From Pseudomonadota bacterium (GTDB lineage: Bacteria > Pseudomonadota > Alphaproteobacteria > Rhizobiales > Methylopilaceae), in NCBI GenBank assembly GCA_023388965.1, contig JAEWFF010000022.1, positions 62,001-126,000 on the forward strand: a stretch of 64,000 nucleotides of DNA, in the 5' to 3' direction. This document shows positions 51,032-59,341 of the stretch, piece after piece; within the stretch, counting starts at the first letter, position 1; the number at the start of each line of letters is the position of its first letter. Below the pieces are notes generated by a model. The model had not been told where the DNA came from and made no database searches. It was given only the letters and a program-made list of their open reading frames with translations. The position numbers and the translations under genes were made by a program.

Positions 51032-51873
51032 TGGACACGGCGGCCTATTGCGAACGCCTCGTCCGGGAGCAGGACCCGGACCGCTATTTCACCGCTCTGT
51101 TCGCGCCTGCCGAAAAGCGGCCCCATCTGTTCGCCCTCTATGCGTTCAATGCCGAGATCGCGGGCGTCGCCGAGCGCGTATCGGAGCCCACGCCCGGTGA
51201 AATCCGGCTGGCATGGTGGCGCGAGGTGCTGGAAGGGCAGCGTAATGAGGAGGCGGGCGCGCATCCGGTCGCAAGCGCCATCCGTGCCACCATCGCAAGC
51301 CACAATCTGCCCGTGAACGCCTTTGTCCGCATGGTCGAGGCGCGCGTGATCGATCTGTACGACGATCCGATCCCGACCGTGAACGATCTCGAAGGCTATG
51401 CGGGCGATACGAGTTCGGCGCTGATCCGTCTGGCCTCCATCGTGCTTGCCGGCGGGCGCGATCCCGGCGGCGCGGAAGCCGCAGGCCATGCCGGCGTTGC
51501 CTATGCGATTACCGGCCTTCTGCGCGTTCTGCCGTTTCAGGCCCAGCAGGGGCAGGTTCTTGTGCCGACGGAAATCCTCGCCCGCAATGGCGCGCGCCGC
51601 GACGATATTCTGGCCGGGCGGGCGACGCCGCAGGTACTGACGGCGCTCGCGGCAATGCGGGCTCTGGCGCGCGATCATCTTCAGGCCGCGCGCACATATC
51701 GTCCGGACGCGTCCGTCGCGGCGGCTTTCCTGCCGGTCGCGATTGCGGCGCAATATCTGAAACGGATGGAGCGGTCCGGCTACCAGCCGTTCCGCACGCC
51801 GGTCGAACTGCCGCAATGGCGGCGCCTTTCGGCTCTGTGGCTGGCGGCGCGGAAGGGCCGGCCCATGGGCTGA
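51028..51873 (+). CDS. Squalene/phytoene synthase-fold protein, NDUFAF6-like
   Basis: 281 aa all-helical protein of the trans-prenyltransferase fold. In place of the first Asp-rich motif it has YAFNAEIAGVAERVSEP (38-54), and the second motif region reads DTSSALIRLAS; the paired Asp needed for prenyl diphosphate chemistry are not evident. The same AFN-E-A pattern occurs in mitochondrial NDUFAF6, a complex I assembly factor. I therefore favour an assembly role over carotenoid or hopanoid synthesis. Translationally coupled to the NDUFAF3-like gene. Confidence 0.8.
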   Translation: MMDTAAYCERLVREQDPDRYFTALFAPAEKRPHLFALYAFNAEIAGVAERVSEPTPGEIRLAWWREVLEGQRNEEAGAHPVASAIRATIASHNLPVNAFVRMVEARVIDLYDDPIPTVNDLEGYAGDTSSALIRLASIVLAGGRDPGGAEAAGHAGVAYAITGLLRVLPFQAQQGQVLVPTEILARNGARRDDILAGRATPQVLTALAAMRALARDHLQAARTYRPDASVAAAFLPVAIAAQYLKRMERSGYQPFRTPVELPQWRRLSALWLAARKGRPMG

Positions 51874-51960
51874 TTCTCCGCCGAAAAAACGCGCGGAGGT
51901 TGCGCCGTGACAAAGGGCCGGCTTGCACCCGCCGCCAAGGAAGCCTAAGTGATGAGGACA

Positions 51961-52035
51961 ACGCCGGGGTGCCGCAAACGCGGCTGAGACCACACCCGCG
52001 GAACCTGATCTGGGTTATGCCAGCGAAGGGAGCGT
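51961..52035 (+). promoter_or_regulatory. TPP riboswitch (THI box) controlling thiOSGE
   Basis: Contains the conserved elements GGGGTGCC, CTGAGA, ACCTGATCTGG and ATGCCAGCGAAGGGA, closed by an ACGC/GCGT P1 stem. The Shine-Dalgarno of thiO (AAGGGAG, 52026-52032) is inside the aptamer, and only 3 nt separate P1 from the start codon. TPP binding should therefore block initiation directly. No terminator is present between aptamer and gene. The 86 bp upstream of it (51874-51960) show no clear promoter. Confidence 0.96.
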
Positions 52036-52038
52036 AAA

Positions 52039-53217
52039 TTGGAAAAAGTCACCAATATCAATAACATCAAGCCGGAAGCCCGGCGCTTTGACGTGGCCGT
52101 TATCGGCGGCGGCATAATCGGGCTGTCGGTTGGCTGGAAGCTGCTGCAGCGCGGGCTCTCGGTCGCCGTGTTCGAGCGCGACATTGTCGGCTCCGGCGCA
52201 ACCCGCGCGGCGACCGGAATGCTCGCCGCGCGCGCCGAGGTCGAGCCCGGCGAGGACGATCTCCTGCCGCTCACTCTGGCGAGCCAGGAGATGTGGCGCG
52301 ATTTCGCGGCCGAACTCGAAAGCGCCGGCGGCCAGAGCGTGGATTACCGCGACGAAGGCACGATGATCGTCGCTTTGTCGCGCGACGAGGTCGACCGCCT
52401 GCGCTTCCGCCACGATCTGCAAGTGCGCCATGGGCTCGATTCGGTCTGGCTCAGCGGCACGCTTGCGCGCGAGCGCGAGCCGGGCCTGCGCCCCAATGTC
52501 GTCGGCGCCGTGTTCTCGCCGCAGGACCATCAGGTCGATGCGCGCCTCGTCGCCTCCGCGCTGAAGACGGCTTTCGCCAGGGCCGGCGGCGTTCTTTACG
52601 AGAACACGCGCGTCGTGTCGCTGGAGCGCAGCGGCGGCAGGGTGACGGGCCTTGCGACGGAGGCGGGCACTTTTTCCGCCGGAACGGTCGTGCTGGCGGC
52701 GGGCGCCTGGTCCGCCGAGCTTCTGCCGGGTTTAGATCTGCCCGTGCGGCCGCTGCGCGGCCAGTCGCTGGCGCTGCGCATGGACCCCCGCGCCCCGGCG
52801 CTGACCCATATCGTATGGACGGAACAGATCCATATGGCACCCAAGGGCGACAACCGCCTCATTATCGGCGCGACCGTGGAGGAACGCGGATTCGACACCG
52901 CCAATACGGCGGGTGGGCTGTTCGCGCTTCTGGAAGCCGCGCGCCACGCGCTGCCGGCCATGGAGGAACTCGCGGTCGACGAGATCTGGACCGGGTTCCG
53001 TCCGACCTCGCTCGATGATGCGCCTATCCTCGGTGGGATCGGTATTGACGGGCTGGTCGCGGCCACCGGCCATCACCGCAACGGTATTCTGCTTGCGCCG
53101 GTGACGGCGCGGGCCATTGCGAATCTCATCGTCGACGGCCGTATGGACGGCCCGGAGGCGAATTTCACATATGCCCGTTTCGAGCAGAGCCCGGAGCGGT
53201 TGAGCGGAGGTGCTTGA
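52039..53217 (+). CDS. thiO: Glycine oxidase ThiO
   Basis: FAD enzyme oxidising glycine to the imine used for the thiazole ring of thiamine. 392 aa. Rossmann FAD motif VIGGGIIGLSVGWKLLQRG near residue 20, then FERDIVGSGATRAATGML. C-terminal VAATGHHRNGILLAP. The start is TTG at 52039, the only candidate near the riboswitch-embedded ribosome site. Four bp before thiS. Confidence 0.94.
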   Translation: MEKVTNINNIKPEARRFDVAVIGGGIIGLSVGWKLLQRGLSVAVFERDIVGSGATRAATGMLAARAEVEPGEDDLLPLTLASQEMWRDFAAELESAGGQSVDYRDEGTMIVALSRDEVDRLRFRHDLQVRHGLDSVWLSGTLAREREPGLRPNVVGAVFSPQDHQVDARLVASALKTAFARAGGVLYENTRVVSLERSGGRVTGLATEAGTFSAGTVVLAAGAWSAELLPGLDLPVRPLRGQSLALRMDPRAPALTHIVWTEQIHMAPKGDNRLIIGATVEERGFDTANTAGGLFALLEAARHALPAMEELAVDEIWTGFRPTSLDDAPILGGIGIDGLVAATGHHRNGILLAPVTARAIANLIVDGRMDGPEANFTYARFEQSPERLSGGA

Positions 53218-53221
53218 GGAC

Positions 53222-53428
53222 ATGGAATTGGTGGTCAACGGCGAAGCGCGCACCAGCAAGGCCGCAACCGTGCACGAGCTTCTGACCGAGGAACTGGAAG
53301 AGGGCCACACCCGTCGCGGAATTGCCGTCGCGCTCAACGGGCAAATCGTGCCGCGCACCGAATGGGAGAGCGCGGCGATCAACAAAGGCGACCGCGTGGA
53401 GATCGTCCGCGCGCTGCCGGGAGGCTGA
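53222..53428 (+). CDS. thiS: Sulfur carrier protein ThiS
   Basis: 68 aa ubiquitin-fold carrier ending in Gly-Gly, which becomes the thiocarboxylate that gives sulfur to the thiazole. Start at 53222 (MELVVNGE) with GAGGA upstream. RRGIAVALNG and the tail ALPGG are typical. No thiF is in the window. Confidence 0.95.
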   Translation: MELVVNGEARTSKAATVHELLTEELEEGHTRRGIAVALNGQIVPRTEWESAAINKGDRVEIVRALPGG

Positions 53429-53431
53429 AAA

Positions 53432-54217
53432 ATGACCGATAGGACGATGTTCGACGATCCGCTTGTCGTTGCGGGCGAGACGTTCTCTTCGCGCCTGTGG
53501 ATCGGCACGGCCGGTTATCCGAACCAGAAGGTGCTGCTCGATTCCGTGAAGGCCAGCCGCGCCGAAATGGTGACGATGTCGATCCGCCGGGTCTCGCTGG
53601 CCGGGCAGGGCTATGACACCGTCAAGCTGCTGAAGGATTACAAATTCCTGCCGAACACCGCGGGCTGCGAGACGGCGCGCGATGCGATCCTGACCGCAGA
53701 ACTCGCGCGCGAGGCGCTCGAGACGAACTGGATCAAGCTGGAAGTCATCGGCGACCGCGAAACCCTCTATCCCGATGTGCAGGAACTGCTGAAGGCGACC
53801 GAGGAACTGATCGCGCGCGGCTTCGTCGTTCTGCCATATTGTAACGACGATCCGGTCGTGTGCCAGCGTCTCGCCGATATGGGCGCTGCCGCCGTGATGC
53901 CGATGGGCTCGCTGATCGGCTCGGGCATGGGCGTCGCCAATCCGGCGAATATCGAGCTGATCTGCAAGCGCTCTCCGGTTCCGGTCGTGGTCGATGCCGG
54001 CATCGGCACGGCGTCCGATGCCGTGATCGCGATGGAACTCGGCGCCTCGGCCGTTCTGCTCAACACGGCGGTCGCCAAGGCGGCCGATCCGGTGCGGATG
54101 GCGGCGGCGATGGGCCATGCGGTCGAGGCCGGGCGCCTTGCCTATGTCGCCGGCCGTATTCCGCGCCGTGGCCGGGCGGAGCCGTCGAGCCCGCAGCTCG
54201 GTCTCGTCGGATCGTGA
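53432..54217 (+). CDS. thiG: Thiazole synthase ThiG
   Basis: 261 aa TIM-barrel enzyme joining DXP, ThiS thiocarboxylate and glycine imine. Motifs: SRLWIGTAGYPN, EMVTMSIRR, PNTAGCETARDAI, WIKLEVIGD with the Schiff-base Lys, and VPVVVDAGIGTASDA. Stop overlaps the thiE start (GTGA). The N-terminus starts 3 bp after thiS. Confidence 0.97.
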   Translation: MTDRTMFDDPLVVAGETFSSRLWIGTAGYPNQKVLLDSVKASRAEMVTMSIRRVSLAGQGYDTVKLLKDYKFLPNTAGCETARDAILTAELAREALETNWIKLEVIGDRETLYPDVQELLKATEELIARGFVVLPYCNDDPVVCQRLADMGAAAVMPMGSLIGSGMGVANPANIELICKRSPVPVVVDAGIGTASDAVIAMELGASAVLLNTAVAKAADPVRMAAAMGHAVEAGRLAYVAGRIPRRGRAEPSSPQLGLVGS

Positions 54218-54843
54218 GCGATCTGCCGCGCATCGTCGTCATTACGGACCGTAAACAGGTCCGTACGACGCTCGAGGACGTCGTCAAGAAGATCTGCCTC
54301 GAAGCGGGCTGCAGCTGGATTCTGTTCCGTGAGCGCGATCTGCCGCCGATGGAGCGGCGCGATATGGCTATACGGATGCGGGAGATCACGGCTGCATGCG
54401 GAGCGCGGCTCTCGGTCAGCGCCGATGTGACGCTTGCGGCGGAGATCGGCGCGGACGGCGTGCACCTTCAGCGCGTGATGGATCTGCGCGGCGCGCGCGC
54501 GGACCTGCCCAAAGGCTGGATCGGCGTGTCCGCACATAACCTCGCCGATGTCCGGCTGGCGAAAGAAGAGGGCGCGGATTACGCGACCCTCAGCCCGATT
54601 TTCCCGACCGAAAGCAAGCCGGGCTACGGCCCTCCGCTCGGCCTCGGCAGCATTCGCGAGGCGGCGCGTCTCGGCCTTCCGGTCTATGCGCTCGGCGGAA
54701 TCACGCCGCGCTCCGCTTTGGCCTGCATCCAGGCCGGCGCCCACGGAATTGCCGTGATGGGCACGGTCATGCGCGCGGCCGATCCCGGCGGAACGGTCCG
54801 TCAATACGCCGCCGCATTCTCCACGAGTTCGGAAAAAGCCTAG
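54214..54843 (+). CDS. thiE: Thiamine phosphate synthase ThiE
   Basis: 209 aa TIM barrel joining HMP-PP and thiazole phosphate. GTG start coupled to thiG. Motifs: VVITDRKQV, GADGVHLQ, GVSAHNLADV, YATLSPIFPTESKPGYGPPLG and ALGGITP. TenI-type regulators share the fold, but the phosphate-binding loop and operon favour ThiE. The last operon gene; its stop overlaps the convergent moeA stop (CTAG). Confidence 0.88.
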   Translation: MSDLPRIVVITDRKQVRTTLEDVVKKICLEAGCSWILFRERDLPPMERRDMAIRMREITAACGARLSVSADVTLAAEIGADGVHLQRVMDLRGARADLPKGWIGVSAHNLADVRLAKEEGADYATLSPIFPTESKPGYGPPLGLGSIREAARLGLPVYALGGITPRSALACIQAGAHGIAVMGTVMRAADPGGTVRQYAAAFSTSSEKA

Positions 54844-56051
54844 ATCTTGATGATGCGGCACGGCTCGCCCGCCGCGCGCGGCGGGTCGTCTGCCGGGCGT
54901 ACGATGAGGCAGTCGGCTTCGGCCAGGCTGCACAGCATCGATGAGTCCTGCCGGCCATAAGGTTTTGCGACCGGCAATCCCGTGCCGTTCCATGTCAGGG
55001 TCGCGCGCAGATGGTCGGCCCGCCAGTCATTGCCGCGAAGATCCTTGCCGAGGATTGCGGGCTCGATCTTGTTCATCACGTCCTTACGCCCCTGCAGAGC
55101 GCGCAGCAGCGGCATCAGGAAGAGCGCGGCGCCGATAAAGGCGGAGCCGGGATTGCCCGGAAGCCCGACCGCGCGCGCCCCGCCGCCGAACCTGCCATAC
55201 ATCAGCGGCCGGCCGGGGCGCATGGCAATGCGCCAGAAATTCATCTCCACGCCCTCGTTTTCCAGCGCCTTGTGGGTGAGGTCGTAATCGCCCACCGAAG
55301 CGCCGCCGATCGTGACCAGCACATGGGCATGGTCGCGCGCGTGACGTATCTGCGTCTGGATGTCGGGAAGGCGGTCGGGCGCGATGCCGAGATCGATGAC
55401 CTCCGCCCCGACGGATTCCGCGATACCGGCGATCATCACCGTGTTCGACGCGACGATCTGGCCCGGTCCCGGGCGCGTGCCCGGCAGCACGAGTTCGTCT
55501 CCGGTGGCGAGGATCGCAACACGCGGTTTGCGCGCGACGCACACCATCCCGTAGCCGGCGGACGCCGCAAGGCCCACCATGCGCGAATTCAGCAGCGTGC
55601 CTTCCGGCAGAAGCACATCGTCTTCGTTGAAATCGAGCCCGGCGCTGCGAATGTGTCGGCCGTGCTCGGCGGCGACGGTAACATGAACCACATCGCCTTC
55701 GCGCCGCGTATTCTCCTGAATGAGCACGGTGTCGGCACCGTCCGGCACGGCGCCGCCAGTGAATATGCGTACAGCCTCGCCGGGGCCGACCGGGCCCTCG
55801 AAAAGATGGCCGGCGGCGGCCTCGCCGATCAGCTTCAACCGCGCGCCTTCTGTTCCGTCCTCGCCGCGTATCGCATAGCCGTCCATGGCCGAAGAGCGGA
55901 AAGGCGGCTGCGTCCTTTTGGCGACAAGCGGTTCGGCCAATGTACGGCCGATGGCCTGGCGAAGCGCGATCAATTCAGTGCCCGTGCGCGCCGCGCCTTC
56001 GAGCACGCGCTCCAGCGCATCCAGAACCGAAATCAGATTGGGCGGCGTCAT
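54840..56051 (-). CDS. moeA: Molybdopterin molybdotransferase MoeA
   Basis: Inserts molybdate into adenylylated molybdopterin. 403 aa from 56051. Motifs: PFRSSAMDGYAI, RIFTGGAVPDGADTVLIQE, RVAILATGDELV, TIGGASVGDYDL and VGLPGNPGSAFIGAALF, with the C-terminal domain IV. The start overlaps the moaC stop by one base (TGATG). Confidence 0.96.
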   Translation of the reverse strand: MTPPNLISVLDALERVLEGAARTGTELIALRQAIGRTLAEPLVAKRTQPPFRSSAMDGYAIRGEDGTEGARLKLIGEAAAGHLFEGPVGPGEAVRIFTGGAVPDGADTVLIQENTRREGDVVHVTVAAEHGRHIRSAGLDFNEDDVLLPEGTLLNSRMVGLAASAGYGMVCVARKPRVAILATGDELVLPGTRPGPGQIVASNTVMIAGIAESVGAEVIDLGIAPDRLPDIQTQIRHARDHAHVLVTIGGASVGDYDLTHKALENEGVEMNFWRIAMRPGRPLMYGRFGGGARAVGLPGNPGSAFIGAALFLMPLLRALQGRKDVMNKIEPAILGKDLRGNDWRADHLRATLTWNGTGLPVAKPYGRQDSSMLCSLAEADCLIVRPADDPPRAAGEPCRIIKI

Positions 56052-56533
56052 CACTCGGCCTTCCAGTCTCCGGAGCGGCCGCCGGATTTCGCGAGCACGC
56101 GGACGTTCTCGATCCGCATGCCGCGATCGACGGCCTTGGCCATGTCGTAGATCGTCAGGCAGGCGACCGAGACGGCCGTCAATGCTTCCATCTCGACGCC
56201 CGTCTGCCCGTTGAGCCTGACCGTACATGCGACATGCAGGCCGGGCAAAGACGGGTCGGGCGTGATGTCGACGGCGACGCTCGACAGAAGCAGCGGATGG
56301 CAGAGCGGGATGAGATCGGGCGTGCGTTTCGCGGCCATGATGCCGGCCACGCGTGCGGCTCCGATGACATCGCCTTTCTTCGCATTGCCGCTGACGATCA
56401 GATCGAGCGTTTCGCGCTGCATGACGACGCGGCCTTCGGCCGTCGCCTCGCGCGCGGTTTGCGCCTTGTCCGAAACATCCACCATGCGTGCTTCGCCACT
56501 CTCGTCGATATGTGAGAGCTTGGCCATTTTCAT
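56051..56533 (-). CDS. moaC: Cyclic pyranopterin monophosphate synthase MoaC
   Basis: Second step of molybdenum cofactor synthesis. 160 aa. Motifs: HIDESGEARMVDVSDK, AGIMAAKRTPDLIPLCHPL, EMEALTAVSVACLTIYDM. The start at 56533 overlaps the trpC stop (ATGA); an ATG two codons later is an alternative. Its place in the trp operon is a conserved alphaproteobacterial arrangement. Confidence 0.97.
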   Translation of the reverse strand: MKMAKLSHIDESGEARMVDVSDKAQTAREATAEGRVVMQRETLDLIVSGNAKKGDVIGAARVAGIMAAKRTPDLIPLCHPLLLSSVAVDITPDPSLPGLHVACTVRLNGQTGVEMEALTAVSVACLTIYDMAKAVDRGMRIENVRVLAKSGGRSGDWKAE

Positions 56534-57339
56534 TCCGCCGCTTCTTGCGCCGCAGCAAGCAAAGCGCGAGTCGCGTTTTCGACATCGTCCATACGCATCA
56601 GGCTTTCGCCGACGAGGATGGCGCGTGCGCCGGTGGAGGCGAGACGCCCGACATCGGCGGATGTGAAGATGCCGCTTTCGGCAACGACGATGCGGTCGTC
56701 CGGCACCTGTGGCGCGAGCTTTTCGGTGACGTCGAGCGAGACCTCGAAGGTCCGCAGATCGCGGTTGTTGATCCCGATCATCCGGGCATCGAGCTTGAGC
56801 GCACGCTCAAGTTCGGTCTCGTTGTGCACTTCGGCGATCGCATCCATGCCCCAATCCTTCGCGGCGGATGCCAGATCGCGCGCTTCGGCGTCGGTCACGC
56901 CCGCAAGGATGATGAGGATGCAGTCCGCCCCCCAGGCGCGCGCCTCCACGACCTGATAAGGCTCGTACATGAAATCCTTGCGCAGCGCGGGCAGGGCGGT
57001 CGCGGCGCGGGCGAAGCCGAGATATTCCGGCAGGCCCTGAAAGCTCGGCGTATCGGTCAGAACCGACAGGCAGGCCGCGCCGCCTTTTTCGTAAGCCACG
57101 GCCAGGGCCGGCGGATCGAAATCCTCGCGGATCAGGCCGCGCGAGGGGCTGGCCTTCTTGATCTCGGCGATCAGCGCGGTCTGCCCGCCCTCGATCTTGC
57201 GCCGCAGCGCCTTGGCGAAGGGCCGCACGGGCGAGGCCTCGCGCGCGGATTTTTCGAGATCGGCCAGCGGCAGGATGCGCTTGGCCTCCTCGATCTCGCG
57301 GCGTTTATAGGCTTCGATTTTCGCCAGAATGTCGGTCAT
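56530..57339 (-). CDS. trpC: Indole-3-glycerol phosphate synthase
   Basis: 269 aa (beta/alpha)8 barrel from 57339 (MTDILAKIEAYKRREI). Motifs: IAEIKKASPSRGLIRED, LSVLTDTPSFQGLPEYL, LRKDFMYEPYQV, GINNRDLRTFEV and VAESGI. Stand-alone, not fused to TrpF. Coupled to moaC downstream; a 220-bp repeat-filled gap separates it from trpD. Confidence 0.97.
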   Translation of the reverse strand: MTDILAKIEAYKRREIEEAKRILPLADLEKSAREASPVRPFAKALRRKIEGGQTALIAEIKKASPSRGLIREDFDPPALAVAYEKGGAACLSVLTDTPSFQGLPEYLGFARAATALPALRKDFMYEPYQVVEARAWGADCILIILAGVTDAEARDLASAAKDWGMDAIAEVHNETELERALKLDARMIGINNRDLRTFEVSLDVTEKLAPQVPDDRIVVAESGIFTSADVGRLASTGARAILVGESLMRMDDVENATRALLAAAQEAAE

Positions 57340-57364
57340 GGTGTGGCTTGTTACCGCTCCGCGA

Positions 57365-57557
57365 GGGAGAGGTCGAGTCGCATGTCCCGGAAGGCGCCGC
57401 TCAACCGGCTGATGCCGGGTTGAGCTTAAAAGCCGAACTCGGCAACAGCCGAGTTCGGTGCCTGTCCGGGACCCATATTCCGCAGCATTCGTATTGAGCC
57501 GAGGCGTCACGGCGTATGGGTCCCGGGCTCGATGCTTTGCATCGCCCCGGGACATGC
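57365..57557. repeat. Family C palindromic repeat, copy 2 (filled form with module E) next to a family B fragment
   Basis: 57365-57380 is a 16-base fragment shared with family B copy 3 (GGGAGAGGTCGAGTCG). From 57381 a full family C element runs between CATGTCCCGG and CCGGGACATG. Compared with copy 1, its tip is replaced at 57398-57459 by module E: hairpins 57400-57424 and 57433-57458 (CCGAACTCGG-CAACAG-CCGAGTTCGG). It fills most of the trpD-trpC gap. Confidence 0.85.
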
Positions 57558-57559
57558 GA

Positions 57560-58573
57560 TCAGCTGTTCGACACCTGGATCAGCTTTTCCAGCCGCTCGA
57601 GCGCGGCGCCGGTGTCGATGCTGCGCCCGGCGAGAACCACGCCATCCGCCAGATTCTCCGCCTTGCCGGCGACGACCAGCCCGGCCGCCGCGTTCAGCAC
57701 CGCCACATCGCGATAGGCGTTCAGATCGCCCATCAGGACGCCGCGCAGGGCCGCCGCATTGGTCGCAGCATCGCCGCCCCGCAGGTCCTCGGCCTTGCAG
57801 CAATTCAGTCCCATTTCCTCGGGATGGATGTCGAAAATCCGCACCTTGCCGTCCTTCACCTCGGCGGCGAAGGTCTTGCCGGTTCCGGTGATCTCGTCGA
57901 GCCCGTCCGTGCCATGGACGACCCAGGCGTGCTCGGTGCCGAGCGTCGCCAGCGCCCGGGCGATGGGCTCGACCCAGGCTTCCGCGAACACGCCGACCAT
58001 CATGCGCTTGACGCCGGCCGGATTGGAAAGCGGGCCGAGAATGTTGAAGATCGTGCGCACGCCCATTTCGACCCGCACCGGCCCGACATGCTTCATCGCC
58101 GAATGATGGCTCGGCGCGAACATGAAACCGATGCCGGCCTCGGAGATGCAGCGCGAAATCTGGTCCGGCGTCAGGTCGATCTTGACGCCCAACGCCGTCA
58201 ATACGTCCGCCGCGCCGGATTTCGAGGACAAAGCCCGATTGCCGTGCTTGGCGACGGGCACGCCCGCGCCCGCGACGATGAAGGACGCGCAGGTCGAGAT
58301 GTTGTAGGAGCCAGCGCCATCGCCGCCCGTACCGACGACATCGACGGCATCGGCGGGCGCGTCAACGCGCGTCATCTTCGCGCGCATGACATCGACGGCG
58401 CCGGCGATCTCGTCGACCGTCTCCCCGCGCACGCGCAGCGCCATGAGGAACGCGCCCATCTGTGCGGGCGTCGCCTCGCCGGACATGATGATGTCGAACG
58501 CCTCGATGGCTTCCTCGCGCGTCAGAGGCTTGCCGGTCGAGACCCGGGCGATGAAAGGACGAAAACGTTCCAT
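57560..58573 (-). CDS. trpD: Anthranilate phosphoribosyltransferase
   Basis: 337 aa. PRPP-binding VGTGGDGAGSYNIST near residue 80, then KHGNRALSSKSGAADVLTALG, FAPSHHSAMKHV and VRTIFNILGPLSNPA. Joins anthranilate and PRPP. One base separates it from trpG upstream. Confidence 0.98.
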   Translation of the reverse strand: MERFRPFIARVSTGKPLTREEAIEAFDIIMSGEATPAQMGAFLMALRVRGETVDEIAGAVDVMRAKMTRVDAPADAVDVVGTGGDGAGSYNISTCASFIVAGAGVPVAKHGNRALSSKSGAADVLTALGVKIDLTPDQISRCISEAGIGFMFAPSHHSAMKHVGPVRVEMGVRTIFNILGPLSNPAGVKRMMVGVFAEAWVEPIARALATLGTEHAWVVHGTDGLDEITGTGKTFAAEVKDGKVRIFDIHPEEMGLNCCKAEDLRGGDAATNAAALRGVLMGDLNAYRDVAVLNAAAGLVVAGKAENLADGVVLAGRSIDTGAALERLEKLIQVSNS

Positions 58574-58574
58574 G

Positions 58575-59174
58575 TCAGGCTGCGTGCTTCCTGTTCCATT
58601 CGTCCGCGATCTTCAGGAAGTTCGCGAAGATGGTGTTGCCGTGTTGGGAGGCGATGCTTTCAGGGTGAAACTGCACGCCGTGAACGGGAAGGGTCTTGTG
58701 GGCGAGGCCCATGATGAGCCCGTCCTCGCTCTCGGCCGTCACGTCGAGTTCGGCGGGCAGGGTGTCGCGGTCCACGACCAGCGAATGATAGCGCGTGGCC
58801 TGGATCGGCTCGTTGATGCCGCGAAAGACGCTCGCGCCGGTATGGGTGATGGTGTTGACCTTGCCGTGGACCGGCACCGGCGCGCGGACGACCTCGCCGC
58901 CATAGACGTCGCCCATGGCCTGCATGCCGAGGCAGATGCCGAGAATCGGCACGCTTTTCCCGGCGGCCTCGATCAGCGCGCAGGAAATGCCGGCATCCCG
59001 CGGGGTGCACGGGCCGGGAGAAATCACGATGGCGTCGGGCTTTGCGGCCAGAACCTCATCCACCGTGGTCTTGTCGTTGCGCACGACCGTGACCTCCGCG
59101 CCCAGCCGCCCGAGGGCGTGGAGCACGTTGAAGGTGAAGCTGTCGTAATTGTCGATCAGGGTGAGGCGGGGCAT
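58575..59174 (-). CDS. trpG: Anthranilate synthase glutamine amidotransferase subunit
   Basis: 199 aa class I amidotransferase supplying ammonia to TrpE. LIDNYDSFTFN, oxyanion SPGPCTPRDAG, nucleophile Cys81 in GICLGMQAMG, and the His/Glu pair in FHPESIAS. May also serve p-aminobenzoate synthase. Separated from trpE by a 167-bp gap holding a family A repeat. Confidence 0.97.
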   Translation of the reverse strand: MPRLTLIDNYDSFTFNVLHALGRLGAEVTVVRNDKTTVDEVLAAKPDAIVISPGPCTPRDAGISCALIEAAGKSVPILGICLGMQAMGDVYGGEVVRAPVPVHGKVNTITHTGASVFRGINEPIQATRYHSLVVDRDTLPAELDVTAESEDGLIMGLAHKTLPVHGVQFHPESIASQHGNTIFANFLKIADEWNRKHAA

Positions 59175-59218
59175 GGAGGGTATTTAATAGAAGCTTGGAC
59201 ACGCCGCTACAACCAAAC

Positions 59219-59332
59219 CCTCATCCTGAGCCGGACTCATGCGAAGCATGAGCCGTGTCGAAGCACGGCGGCAGGCACCGAATTCTCGACCATCCTTCGA
59301 GACGCCCGCTGCGCGGGCTCCTCAGGATGAGG
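59219..59332. repeat. Family A palindromic repeat, copy 2
   Basis: Outer arms CCTCATCCTGAG and CTCAGGATGAGG; left sub-hairpin GGACTCATGC-GAA-GCATGAGCC; right sub-hairpin with CCCGC/GCGGG. CATCCTTCGA lies at 59291. Lies inside the trp operon between trpE and trpG. Confidence 0.85.
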
Positions 59333-59341
59333 TCGCGGGAA

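Noticed and set aside
51028..51873. Phytoene or squalene synthase for carotenoids or hopanoids
   Set aside because: Paired Asp-rich motifs are not evident, the AFN-E-A pattern matches NDUFAF6, and no other isoprenoid gene is nearby.
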